Below, piece by piece: positions 32,621 to 41,241 of a DNA stretch of 64,000 nt (its first letter is position 1; each line of letters begins with the position of its first letter). This DNA comes from Planctomycetota bacterium (lineage in GTDB: Bacteria; Planctomycetota; SZUA-567; H5-PLA8). The notes under the pieces were generated by a model. It did not search any database. It was not told the DNA's origin and worked only from the letters and a program-made list of their open reading frames with translations. The stretch lies in NCBI GenBank assembly GCA_015075375.1, contig JABTUM010000002.1:1723393-1787392 (forward strand). The letters are read 5' to 3'. The position numbers and the translations under genes were made by a program.

Positions 32621-33107
32621 GCCCCCTCCTAAAAGAAGACTTCATCATAGTGTTTGACTAGGCAATGTGCGAACTTTTGCGGATGCTCGGTAGAGTCTGC
32701 CTTCCAGCCCCATGCCCATTCTACTCCGCGACCCATCCCAAGCACCATAAAACAACCCGCAACACCCTACACCCGGCCGCACCCCCACCCCTCCTAACCA
32801 ACCCGACCTTGCCGCTCACCCTTCCCCATTCACCCTTTACTTCCACGCCCCCACTACGTGCTTATCGATCCCCTCCGCGCTATAATCACGCATCGTGCGC
32901 TAAGTGTATACTTAACTGGATACTTAGGTATACAGTATACAGTTACGGTATACAAGTATACACTTAGAGCACCTTGTGGTGTGATTATAGCTCAAATTAT
33001 ATCGATTTAGGCCATACGCTTTGCATGACTAACGTCGCGCAGCACACGTGCTATAACAGCCTTCGATCCATATGCCTTGTTATAAAACGGCTCCGCACCG
33101 CACCCCG
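32621..33107. other. Gene-free gap: pyrimidine-rich stretch followed by an inverted-repeat element
   Basis: No gene is visible in these 487 bases. From about 32740 to 32875 the plus strand is strongly C-rich with long pyrimidine runs. This changes abruptly into the AT-rich inverted-repeat element at 32877-32993 (listed separately). The right-hand end, 32994-33107, shows nothing further. GC-rich coding sequence resumes at 33108, so this gap is the right border of the island. Confidence 0.75.
32877..32993. repeat. Long inverted-repeat element with five GTATAC palindromes
   Basis: The left arm 32877-32913 and the right arm 32954-32993 are inverted copies: both contain CTATAATCAC, GTGC and TAAGTGTATACTT, with a few mismatches and a 3-base gap in between. 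The 40-base centre contains its own small inverted repeat (AACTG/CAGTT). GTATAC occurs at 32906, 32928, 32935, 32948 and 32956. The whole could fold into one long cruciform or RNA hairpin, or be a miniature inverted-repeat transposon. No target-site duplication was identified. Confidence 0.85.
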
Positions 33108-34397
33108 CTACTCCCCGCCGTTTACCAGCTCGAACTTGGCCAGGTAGTACACCGCGGCCGCGGGCGCGCCCGACGGGAAGCCGTGCAGCTCGATATGGCT
33201 GAACGGGAAGTTCTCGAGCTTGAATTCCCCGCTCTTCATATCGTGAATCGGCACCTCGACGTCCTGCCAGGCGCCCGCCGCAGGCGCCGGAAAATCCATG
33301 TTAAACCTAACCAGGAGCGCGGTTTGAATCGAGAAACGCAGCCGCTTCACGCCCTCCTGCCAGATCCGCAGCCGCACCCGCGTCCGGTTGCAGACCACGT
33401 TCCGGTCGCGCAGCACCACGTAACTGGCCTGCCGTTCCTTGCTCCCAAACACCTTCAGCGCCGCTTCTCCCTGCTCGCTCGAGAGCTGCAGCTTGGACCC
33501 GTAATCGTCGTGCCAGCTTCCCGGAATATCCTTACCCGTAAAGGTTTGCGAGAAGACCACCTGCTCGGCCATACTCGGCGGCGGCAGTTCGCACAGGCGC
33601 TTGATCGCCGCGCGTTCCTTCTGAGCGACGTTCGGAATCGCCAGCAGCCGCGTGCGCAGTTCCGCCACGTCGGTCAATTCCATAAGTCCCGTCTGAGCCG
33701 GTCGTTCCGTAGCCGCCGGTGCGACGGGCGCCGGAGCCGCCGGAGCCGCTTCGGCCGGTGTCGGAGTCGAGGCCGGGCGCTTCGTCAGGCCCAGTTCTTC
33801 GGTCGTCACCGGCTTCATAAACCCAGGTACGTTCGGAGCTTCCACGGGCTTTTCGCGAGCGGGCAACGCGCCCCCGCCCGGCGCGGCTTTGGGAGCGGGC
33901 GCCGGTACGGCCGGCTTCTGGAGGTCTAAGACCTTGCCGGAAGACGACTTGGAATCGGATGCGTGCGCACCGTCCGGCGCTTTCGCCACCGGCTTCGATC
34001 CGCCGCCGCTGAACGCAACCACAAGCCCCACAAGGACTAACACGCCGCCCGCGCCGAGCACCAGCAGCGGAATCTTGCTCGCTTCCGCCCGCCGCTCGCC
34101 GCCCCCGCCCCCGCCCGCGCCGCTCGCCCGCGCCGGCGCCAAGCCCGTCCGCGACGAACGCGTCAAGACCGCCGCCTGCGCCGACGTGCGCCGCGTCGAA
34201 CCCGAGATCGGTCGCGCAATCGGTTCCGTCTTCGAGGTTTGTGGGATGACGCCCGAGACCGGCCGATCCGCCGGCCGGCACGTCACGCAGGCCAGTTGAT
34301 CCGTCTCGTCGCCCGCGCGCACGCCCAACTGCTCTAACTCCGCAGCCGGTATACGTTTGCCGCACGTGTTGCAGAAGATGATCAGCATCGATGCCAC
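33108..34397 (-). CDS. Zinc-ribbon membrane protein with a C-terminal jelly-roll-like domain
   Basis: A 429-residue protein from GTG 34397 (or ATG 34388, three codons in). The N-terminus LIIFCNTCGKRIPAAELEQL with CVTCRPAD is a zinc ribbon. A Gly/Pro linker leads to one membrane helix at about residues 108-130 (IPLLVLGAGGVLVLVGLVVA). A long Pro/Ala linker follows. The last 150 residues are a beta-sandwich of carbohydrate-binding or CIA30 type (FTGKDIPGSWHDDYGSKLQL, WQDVEVPIHDMKSGEFKLEN). The topology is like the Ser/Thr kinase at 55408, which also ends in a beta-sandwich outside the membrane, but here a zinc ribbon stands in for the kinase. Ligand unknown. Confidence 0.75.
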   Translation of the reverse strand: MASMLIIFCNTCGKRIPAAELEQLGVRAGDETDQLACVTCRPADRPVSGVIPQTSKTEPIARPISGSTRRTSAQAAVLTRSSRTGLAPARASGAGGGGGGERRAEASKIPLLVLGAGGVLVLVGLVVAFSGGGSKPVAKAPDGAHASDSKSSSGKVLDLQKPAVPAPAPKAAPGGGALPAREKPVEAPNVPGFMKPVTTEELGLTKRPASTPTPAEAAPAAPAPVAPAATERPAQTGLMELTDVAELRTRLLAIPNVAQKERAAIKRLCELPPPSMAEQVVFSQTFTGKDIPGSWHDDYGSKLQLSSEQGEAALKVFGSKERQASYVVLRDRNVVCNRTRVRLRIWQEGVKRLRFSIQTALLVRFNMDFPAPAAGAWQDVEVPIHDMKSGEFKLENFPFSHIELHGFPSGAPAAAVYYLAKFELVNGGE

Positions 34398-34649
34398 GAC
34401 CCGCGCGCCGCTCCCCGACCGAGGTTTAAGTGCTCACCTGAAGCAAGCCCAAGGCCGAGCGCTCCCGGCCCCGACCTGTCATCGGAGGTCTAGACGTATT
34501 TTAACTACTCCGTGCTGCTCAAGCACGCTGAAACTCTTTACGATTTATGGACTTAGGTGCTCCATGTGCGGAGCGCGCGTTGCACCACGCGGCAGCGAGC
34601 GGCCCCGAGCAGCCTACCACGCCGTGCGCATGGTGCGCAAACCGGACCA

Positions 34650-35357
34650 TCAGCCCAGGCTAAGATTGATCGCGCTGCCCGTTACGATGCTGGACGCATC
34701 CAGCACCAGGAACTCGATCACCTCCGCGATCCGCGCCGGCGGCAGCCAAGCAGCCGGATCGGCGTTGGGCATCGCGCGCCGATTGGCCGGCGTATCGATG
34801 ATGCTCGGCACGATCGCGTTAACCGTGATTCGCTTCGTAACCAGTTCCTGCGAAAGAGATTGTGTGAAATTCCAGACCGCCGCCTTGGCCGCGCCGTACG
34901 CGCTCATGCCTGCCGCGCCGCCCTTTAAGGCCGGCCCCGCCGCGACATTGACGATCCGCCCGCCGTGCGCCTTCTCCATGTACGGCAACGCCTCGCGGCA
35001 ACAGAGGAAGCAACTCGTGGCATTGACTTCCAGCATCCGCTGCCACGTCGCCAGATCCGTATCCCCCAGCCCCGCGAACGCAAACCCACCCACGATATTG
35101 ACTAAGATGTCGATCCGCCCCCCCGCCCCCGCCGCCGCGAAGAAACGCTTCACATCCGCCTCCTGAGCCACGTTCGCTTCGTGCAGCGTCAGGAGCCCAA
35201 ACCCGCTCCCCAGCGAGCTGCGGCAATCCTCGACCTCCTCCTTGACGATCCACGGCACATGCACGCTCGCGCCCAGCGCCGCCAAATGCACCGCCACCGC
35301 CCGCCCCAGCGCGCCCGTCCCGCCCGTCACCACCGCAACCCGACCCTGAAGCGGCAT
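34650..35357 (-). CDS. Short-chain dehydrogenase/reductase (SDR) family oxidoreductase
   Basis: A 235-residue classical SDR. TGGTGALG at residues ~11-18 is the cofactor loop, VNIVGGFAF replaces the usual NNAG with an altered NIVG, and the catalytic pair is SAYGAAKAAV (Tyr-x3-Lys) with an upstream NVAAGPAL where the catalytic Ser is usually found (here Ala-Ala). The end PPARIAEVIEFLVLDASSIV, TGSAINLSLG is the normal SDR tail. ATG 35357 has GAGGAG 6 bases upstream. The weak serine position may mean reduced or changed chemistry. Substrate cannot be told. Confidence 0.9.
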   Translation of the reverse strand: MPLQGRVAVVTGGTGALGRAVAVHLAALGASVHVPWIVKEEVEDCRSSLGSGFGLLTLHEANVAQEADVKRFFAAAGAGGRIDILVNIVGGFAFAGLGDTDLATWQRMLEVNATSCFLCCREALPYMEKAHGGRIVNVAAGPALKGGAAGMSAYGAAKAAVWNFTQSLSQELVTKRITVNAIVPSIIDTPANRRAMPNADPAAWLPPARIAEVIEFLVLDASSIVTGSAINLSLG

Positions 35358-35788
35358 GCAGAACTCCTCTCTCGCAGATACGCAAAGTTGAACCCGCGTT
35401 CTTACCACGCGCGCCTGCGCTTGCCCATCCTAGAGTCCGAGAGAGAACGAGTTTGTGGCGCCGAGTCGGCAGGAATGCGCTCGACAAAGAAAAATCCATA
35501 TCGAGCAGATATGGATTGCACGGTTCTGCACTAAAATTGAGCTGTGGCCGAAAGCGTCAGTGTGATTGAAGATACAACGTTTTCTGAATCACCGTTGGTG
35601 CATCAAACGATATCCGAGGGGTTCCGTTGGCTTCATTTGGGCAAAAATTTGTCGCAATTCACGCATCTCAACCTACTATCTGTACAGGAGTTGTGGTGGA
35701 GTGGATCGCGCTTGCAGGTCATTCCACGAATAAGTGGTCACCAGTTTGAGCACAATGTGAAGAACCTGCGGTCAGGAGTTTGAACTCT
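35358..35788. other. Intergenic region between the SDR gene and the pseudopilin operon
   Basis: The gap is 431 bases and should hold the promoters for both divergent transcripts. A 79-codon open frame (35544-35783, GTG start) lies in it, but it lacks a ribosome site and its protein looks like no family; I do not call it. The one structured feature is the perfect inverted repeat at 35494-35516. Confidence 0.6.
35494..35516. promoter_or_regulatory. Perfect 9-base inverted repeat, candidate operator
   Basis: ATCCATATC at 35494-35502 and GATATGGAT at 35508-35516 are exact inverted copies with a 5-base spacer, about 135 bases in front of the SDR start and 270 bases in front of the pseudopilin operon. 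No T-run follows, so a dimeric regulator site is more likely than a terminator. Confidence 0.5.
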
Positions 35789-36808
35789 ATGCGAATCGAG
35801 ACTTCAACCGATCTCCCCAGCCCTCCGCGCCGTAGCCCTCGCGGCATGACGCTCCTCGAGGTTGCCGTCGCGGGGACGATTCTCGTCGTCGCGGTCACGG
35901 CGACGCTTTCGATGTTCGTGACGCATATGCGTGGCGCGCGACTGACGGAAGAACGCCGCATCGCGATGCAGTTCGCGCAATCGAAGCTCGACGAAATCCG
36001 CCTGGAGATCGCTACGGGTTCGTCGCTGGAGTTGATCTTCCAGCGCTACGGCCCGCTGGACTACGGCGCGCTGGCCGTAACGGCCGGCGGCAGCGAGGTC
36101 ACCGGCGGCAGCGATGAAACCATCGGCGCGGCCGGTTCTGCGGCTTATACGACGGGCATGGTGACCGGAGGCGTTATCCCGCCCGTGAAGGGGACCGGCG
36201 CGTTCACGCAGGTGGATGCCGGCGGCTACTTGAAGCATCTCGACGCCTACGGCCAGATGGTGGGCGACCCCGCGACCTTTGTAGTCGGCGAAGATGCGAA
36301 CAACAACGGGGTCATGGATATCGGCGAAGACTTGAACGGAAACGACAAGCTGGATGTCTACCTGCAGGCGATTCCCGGCCGTCCGCTGGGCACGGTCACG
36401 ATCATCACCGACGAAGATCCGCGCGAATCCGATTTCGGCTTGCTCTACGGCCAGCCTCAAACTTCAAGCGGCCGCTGGTACGAGAACAATCCCTTCGGCG
36501 TGGACATTACCGGCAACCGGCGCTTCAGCGATTTCAACGCCAGCGCGCCCGAGGTGGCCGCGGACCCCGAACTGAACCTCAAGCCGTTCCCCATGGATAT
36601 CAACGGCGACGGGGATACCAACGATTTGAATACGGTCGACCATCTCATCAATGCCGATGCGTCTCGCCCCAATTCGGCCGACCAGATTGACGAAGGCGTT
36701 CACGAGAATTTCCGGTTTCTCCCTCTCGTCGTGACCGTGCAGTGGGCGGCGCCGTACGGCCCCGAGCGCATGGACTTGTTTGGCGTCGTAACCTTGGAGC
36801 ACCCGTGA
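35789..36808 (+). CDS. Prepilin-type pseudopilin with calcium-loop-like inserts
   Basis: A 339-residue protein from ATG 35789 with AGGAG 10 bases upstream. SPRGMTLLEVAVAGTILVVA is a type III (prepilin) signal: cleavage after Gly, then Met, and Glu at +5. The hydrophobic helix anchors it until it joins a pilus-like fibre. The globular part carries EDANNNGVMDIGEDLNGNDK and DINGDGDTNDL, DxNxxG loops like those of dockerin or EF-hand calcium sites. It overlaps the next pseudopilin gene (TGATG at 36806-36810). The prepilin peptidase and assembly ATPase are not in the window. Confidence 0.88.
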   Translation: MRIETSTDLPSPPRRSPRGMTLLEVAVAGTILVVAVTATLSMFVTHMRGARLTEERRIAMQFAQSKLDEIRLEIATGSSLELIFQRYGPLDYGALAVTAGGSEVTGGSDETIGAAGSAAYTTGMVTGGVIPPVKGTGAFTQVDAGGYLKHLDAYGQMVGDPATFVVGEDANNNGVMDIGEDLNGNDKLDVYLQAIPGRPLGTVTIITDEDPRESDFGLLYGQPQTSSGRWYENNPFGVDITGNRRFSDFNASAPEVAADPELNLKPFPMDINGDGDTNDLNTVDHLINADASRPNSADQIDEGVHENFRFLPLVVTVQWAAPYGPERMDLFGVVTLEHP

Positions 36809-37464
36809 TGAAACGGTTCTATTCGGCGAGCGCGATGCGCCCCCGCGGCTTTACGTTGCTGGAAATGATGGTCTGTCTATCCGTGCTTACTTTGGTGGTG
36901 ATGGTGACCATCACGGTGATCAGCACGACGAACGACCACATGAAATTCGAGCTGATCGTATCGGACCAGCAGACGCGTACGCGTGCGGCGCTGGACAAGA
37001 TGATGCAGGAAATGCGCTCCATGAGTAATGAGCATACGCTGGATGCCACTTCGGATGAATCGTTCTCGTTTCAGCAACCCGTGTTCAACCTAACGACTAA
37101 AACCGTCACTTACGGGTCGGCCGCCACATTGATTACCTACCGCAGAATCGCCAGCGATAAGACCGCCAATCCGCCCACGGGTAACGAGATTCAAGGCAAT
37201 GGGGTCGATGACGACGGAAACGGCCTGATCGACAGCAACGACAACGTGATCGAGCGCATCGTGGGCGATGCGACCGATCCGGCCAACGGCAACCGCGAAA
37301 TCATTTTGGTTAATGTCCCCAGCAATGGTTTCCTGGTCAAGAAAGACGGCCGTCGGCTGCAGATCCGCGTCACGCGGCAAGACGTGACTCCGATGCAGAC
37401 CAACGACGAGCGCCGCATCGCGACGGTCGTAACCTACAACACCTACGCATTGCGAAACGAGTAG
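36808..37464 (+). CDS. Prepilin-type pseudopilin
   Basis: A 218-residue protein whose ATG 36808 overlaps the previous stop. MRPRGFTLLEMMVCLSVLTL has the classic prepilin cleavage motif G/FTLLE. The soluble part contains GNGVDDDGNGLIDSNDN, again a run of Asp/Asn loops like calcium-binding sites, as in GspJ/GspK-type or PilW-type minor pilins. By gene order (small pseudopilin between two larger ones) it is a minor-pilin subunit. It belongs to a cistron group with 35789 and 37495. Confidence 0.88.
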   Translation: MKRFYSASAMRPRGFTLLEMMVCLSVLTLVVMVTITVISTTNDHMKFELIVSDQQTRTRAALDKMMQEMRSMSNEHTLDATSDESFSFQQPVFNLTTKTVTYGSAATLITYRRIASDKTANPPTGNEIQGNGVDDDGNGLIDSNDNVIERIVGDATDPANGNREIILVNVPSNGFLVKKDGRRLQIRVTRQDVTPMQTNDERRIATVVTYNTYALRNE

Positions 37465-37494
37465 GCCGTGCCAGACCCCTTGGAGGTCCGCGAC

Positions 37495-39879
37495 ATGAAC
37501 GCTCTTCGACGCCTGCTCAAACGCCACCCGCGAGGCTCGGCGCTCTTTTTGGCCATGATGATGGTCACGCTGCTGGCCTCCATGACGCTCTTCTTTGCCG
37601 AGCGCATTGCCAGCAACGAGGCGCGGCAGGAGAACGACACGGCGCTGAGTTACGCGCTCGAACTGGCCGAGTCGGCGAACGACTGGAACGTGCAGCGCGT
37701 CTTCCGCGATTTCGACGCGCAACACGATGCGGCCAAACTGGGCGATAACGGGTTGAGCCCCATCGGCGACTCCACGTTGACCCCCTACGCGATGCTGGAT
37801 ATCCGCTTGCGCCACTACCCCACTACGGACACCAACAGCGACAGCAAGATCGATTGGAAGGACGACACCTTCCTGCCGGCCACGTACGATTACATCTCCG
37901 GCACCGCCACGTTGTTCAAGGATCTGTGGACTTCGCCGGATTCCTGGGTGGATTGGGGTCCGGGGCAGGTGAAGTTGAGCGTCGTGCAACTCGATCAGAG
38001 CACGTCGTTCCGATACAACACGGTCGAATTCAAAGCGCGCGCGCGGGTGCTCGATTCGTTGTCCGGCCGCTACATCGAACGGCAGGTGCGGCGCGTGGTG
38101 AAGTACAGCGTGACGGGCGACAACAAAGTCTTCGACTTTGCTTACTTCGCCAACAACTTTGGCTGGATGTACGGCTCGCCCATCTACATCCACGGGAACA
38201 TGGGTTCCAACGGCAACCTGGGTTTCAAGAGCGGGCCCACCGTAAACGGGATGCTTTACGCGGCGCTCAATCCCGCCATTGGCGCCACCGGCTCTGTACT
38301 TAATACCGGCGGCCACACCGACCCGGTTTATCAGACCAAGGCTCAATACTTGGCCGGTCCACGCGGCATGACGGCGGGCGACCAACAGGTCTTGCCGTTG
38401 AATCCTGCTTACACGGAAGACGTGAACTACAACGGTGCGCTTACGGCGGCCGAAGACGTCAACAGCAACGGGATTTTGGATCAGATCGATTTCAGCCTGG
38501 GCTACAAGGGCATCCAGGAGAAGATGACGGGGCAAAAGCCGCTGGATATTCCTTACTTGGGCGACATGAATTACTTCAAGAGTCTCGCGAACACGGCGGC
38601 GCGCCCTCCGCGCCCCGACGTTGCCGACCCGGGCGGGACGGGCGGCGTCATCAAGCAGCTCAAAGCCCCGGGTCTCGATCCCACCGTGGATACGAATTAC
38701 AACTACATCGTGGGCGGCCCCGGTAAGGATGCTGTATACGGCAACGATGCCGACGAGAACGGAAAGATCTCCACGTGGTCTACGTCCGGCAGCACGATGA
38801 CCGTGAACCATCAGGATTTGACCACCAAACTCAATCCGGAAAAGCAGGAGCGGAACGGGAATCTGGCCCTGATCGGTACACCCCAGCAGCCCATTGTGAT
38901 CTCGGGTCCGGTGGTCATTACTGGAGACTTGGTGATCAAAGGCACGGTCAAGGGCCAAGGAACCTTTTATGTAGGCCGTAATACGCATGCGGCGGGCGAT
39001 GTGGTCTACAGCGATCCGCCCACCTTCCGCAATCCCAGCAACACCAACAACGCCACCAACATCAACAACCCCAACATCGCCGCCACGCACGAGACCAACC
39101 ACGACAAGGATCTGGTGGGATTCGCGGTCAAAGGCAGCATCGTGCTCGGGCAGTACAATCGTACGGACGATTCATGGTCCACCGCGCACAATTACTTCCA
39201 GACGGGCTTCCAAAACGCCACCTTGCAGTCGTACCAGGTCGACCCGACGGACGCGGCGATCGGTTACGTGACAGGAACCACTGGCGGCCTGCCCACCTTC
39301 CACGGTAACTACAAAGAACCGGTGCGCGTGGACCCCAGCGTCGAGTACCCCAGCGGCACCGTTCCGGCCACCTTGGCTCCGCTGGTTCACACCTACAACG
39401 GCCAGACCAAGATTAAGCTCAATAAATACAATAACGTAGGACAGTGGGACAACGGCGTCCTGCCGACGACGGAAATGCGCTACTACGACTCGGTATTTCC
39501 GAACGATTACATTCAAGCTATGAGCACGGCCGGCACGACCGGTTCGGATACGGCGACCTACTTGAATCCGAACTCTGCCGCCAACGCAACCGCCAATGCG
39601 GCGGCCACGAAGAACGTGGCACGCCGCCCCGCCACACTGATGGGGATCTACTACACGAATCACCTTTTCGGCGGTCGCGTGGGCGACGGCACCAACGGCA
39701 TCAAGTTCTTCGGGACGATGGTCGCCCGCGACGAAGGCGTGGTCTTCAACACCAAATGCCAGTTCGTGTACGATCCGCGCGTGGCCGACAAGGAACCGTC
39801 CAGCCACGTCGAGATCTTCGCTCCGGTCGGCACCAAATTCGAAGCGCTGAATTGGGAAGAGATGACGCCCGGGCAGTAA
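37495..39879 (+). CDS. Large PilX-like membrane-anchored pilus-associated protein
   Basis: A 794-residue protein from ATG 37495 with GGAGG 10 bases upstream (a GTG at 37468 lies in the same frame). The N-terminus RRLLKRHPRGSALFLAMMMV, TLLASMTLFFAERIASNEA is a PilX-type start: a positive stretch, Gly-Ser-Ala in place of the G/FTLLE site, and one hydrophobic helix. The rest is beta-rich and Asn/Thr-rich with Asp loops (EDVNYNGALTAAEDVNSNGI, NDADENGKIS). A central GPVVITGDLVIKGTVKGQGT looks like a turn of a left- or right-handed beta-helix. It is the largest subunit of the operon and may be the tip or adhesin. Confidence 0.82.
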   Translation: MNALRRLLKRHPRGSALFLAMMMVTLLASMTLFFAERIASNEARQENDTALSYALELAESANDWNVQRVFRDFDAQHDAAKLGDNGLSPIGDSTLTPYAMLDIRLRHYPTTDTNSDSKIDWKDDTFLPATYDYISGTATLFKDLWTSPDSWVDWGPGQVKLSVVQLDQSTSFRYNTVEFKARARVLDSLSGRYIERQVRRVVKYSVTGDNKVFDFAYFANNFGWMYGSPIYIHGNMGSNGNLGFKSGPTVNGMLYAALNPAIGATGSVLNTGGHTDPVYQTKAQYLAGPRGMTAGDQQVLPLNPAYTEDVNYNGALTAAEDVNSNGILDQIDFSLGYKGIQEKMTGQKPLDIPYLGDMNYFKSLANTAARPPRPDVADPGGTGGVIKQLKAPGLDPTVDTNYNYIVGGPGKDAVYGNDADENGKISTWSTSGSTMTVNHQDLTTKLNPEKQERNGNLALIGTPQQPIVISGPVVITGDLVIKGTVKGQGTFYVGRNTHAAGDVVYSDPPTFRNPSNTNNATNINNPNIAATHETNHDKDLVGFAVKGSIVLGQYNRTDDSWSTAHNYFQTGFQNATLQSYQVDPTDAAIGYVTGTTGGLPTFHGNYKEPVRVDPSVEYPSGTVPATLAPLVHTYNGQTKIKLNKYNNVGQWDNGVLPTTEMRYYDSVFPNDYIQAMSTAGTTGSDTATYLNPNSAANATANAAATKNVARRPATLMGIYYTNHLFGGRVGDGTNGIKFFGTMVARDEGVVFNTKCQFVYDPRVADKEPSSHVEIFAPVGTKFEALNWEEMTPGQ

Positions 39880-39933
39880 CCGGAATACTGTAGGCTTTGG
39901 GGATGTTCCAGAATTGAGCGGCAGGAGTGGAAG

Positions 39934-40446
39934 ATGATGAAGTCGCAAGTATCGCATGCCGGATTAGCGCTTTGGGCGGTGGTTCTCTTCGGCTGCTCCC
40001 ACTCGGCATGGGCCATCGCTCATTTGCCTCCGAATCCGGAAGCCGCGGAAGCCGAGATGCAGAAGATTCTCCTCAACCGGGAAGTCGATGCGAAGTTGAA
40101 CTTCAACGATACCGCCGCCGCTCAACAGCAGCGCGAAGCGATTACCAATCAGCTTCGTTCGATCCGAAAGCCCCGGGCGCCGGATGGCAGCATCTTGAAT
40201 ACGCCGGCCCTGCCTGCCGCGGCCGCGCCCAACGCGGAGTCCCTCGAAGCACGCTCCGATCGCTACATGAGCTATGGCCTGTCGGCCGGTGCGGTCGCTA
40301 TCATGGGGTTCCTCTTGATTGTGCTTTTCATCATGGGCAAGGAACGCAAAAAGCTGAACGAGATGCGCCAGCGACAGAGCGCGCGGATCGAACTCAAAAC
40401 CGCGCAATCGAAGCGAGCCTCACGGCCGCAGCCGGTGGATTCTTGA
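39934..40446 (+). CDS. Exported single-helix membrane protein of unknown function
   Basis: A 170-residue protein from ATG 39934 with GGAG 7 bases upstream. The N-terminal signal GLALWAVVLFGCSHSAWA contains a Cys, but the SPase I site after SAWA is more likely used than a lipobox. A charged helical region follows and one membrane helix at about residues 112-134 (YGLSAGAVAIMGFLLIVLFI). The C-terminus is basic and cytoplasmic. It follows the pseudopilin operon after 54 bases on the same strand, so it may assist that system. No family recognised. Confidence 0.75.
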   Translation: MMKSQVSHAGLALWAVVLFGCSHSAWAIAHLPPNPEAAEAEMQKILLNREVDAKLNFNDTAAAQQQREAITNQLRSIRKPRAPDGSILNTPALPAAAAPNAESLEARSDRYMSYGLSAGAVAIMGFLLIVLFIMGKERKKLNEMRQRQSARIELKTAQSKRASRPQPVDS

Positions 40447-40471
40447 CCTCGCGTCTCGTCCGGATGTTCGG

Positions 40472-40912
40472 TTAGAGCGGCGTAGCTTCGATAATCTTCG
40501 CTTTGAGGCAGAGCTTCTTCAAGCGTTCGCGATGCAACGCTTCGATACCGATCACTTCCAGGCCGTACGCCCAGGATAAATCGGGGTCGGCGTCCGATTG
40601 CAGTTGTACGTGGCAGATGCGGCAGAGCGCCACCACCGCTCCGTCGGGCATGGTCAGGGTTATCGAGAGATGCCAATCCGAACCGGCCGCGTCCTGCGGC
40701 GCGGCGTTGGCTTTCGGAAATCCGCGCAGCTTAAAGCCACCTTCGCTGAAGTCTTCGGCCAGACCTTGATGGGCGTACGCTTCTTCGGCCACACCCTGAG
40801 CGGAGCAAAAGCGATAAAAAGCCGGTACCTGCGTGGGGTAGCGTTTGTAGCGGCGCGAATCGGAGGTCTTGGATTCGCTGGATTGCTTCGCCGCGGAATA
40901 GGAAGCGTCCAA
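40472..40912 (-). CDS. PilZ domain protein (cyclic di-GMP receptor type)
   Basis: A 146-residue protein. It has the two PilZ hallmarks: an Arg-rich start SRRYKRYPTQVPAFYRF (RxxxR) and a later GLAEDFSEGGFKLRGF matching D/NxSxxG. These residues wrap cyclic di-GMP in the known structures. The start is TTG 40912 with GGAGG 8 bases upstream; no ATG lies in frame nearby. It is convergent with the pseudopilin-linked gene 39934 and divergent from the exporter operon at 41242, so it could serve surface-polymer or pilus control by c-di-GMP. Direct targets are not visible. Confidence 0.88.
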   Translation of the reverse strand: MDASYSAAKQSSESKTSDSRRYKRYPTQVPAFYRFCSAQGVAEEAYAHQGLAEDFSEGGFKLRGFPKANAAPQDAAGSDWHLSITLTMPDGAVVALCRICHVQLQSDADPDLSWAYGLEVIGIEALHRERLKKLCLKAKIIEATPL

Positions 40913-41241
40913 TGTTCATACCTCCGGAACGGTCAAGGCATACCTTGAGGATAATGGGAACCGAGCTTACAACGGAGCCTAGTGACTCATGTTGGTAAAA
41001 TATCAGGCCTACGCGAGGCCGCACACCTTTTTCTTTTTTTGGCAGGAGCCGCTCCTTGGGCGGTTGCCTTAGCGCTTTTTCCCCAGCCCATCAGTGCGCT
41101 ACGTGCGCTTGCTTAAACCTATACGTAAACTTAGGCTACACGGACGTACCCTTTCAAACGGGCTGCTGGCTCGCGAAGGTGCTGAAGAGGGCGTATCAAC
41201 GGGCCGAAACCGAATAGTGGCGTGGTCTGCCCCAGTCGCGC
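40913..41241. other. Intergenic region upstream of the exporter operon
   Basis: The 329 bases between the PilZ gene and the TPR-barrel gene hold no gene. A TTTTTCTTTTTTTGG run lies at 41027-41041. Farther right there are AT-richer bases around 41105-41140 (GCTTAAACCTATACGTAAAC) that could hold a promoter for the operon. No clear boxes, palindromes or known motif were found. Confidence 0.5.

Noticed and set aside
35544..35783. 79-codon open frame before the pseudopilin operon
   Set aside because: GTG start with no ribosome site, no recognisable protein features and location in a divergent control region.
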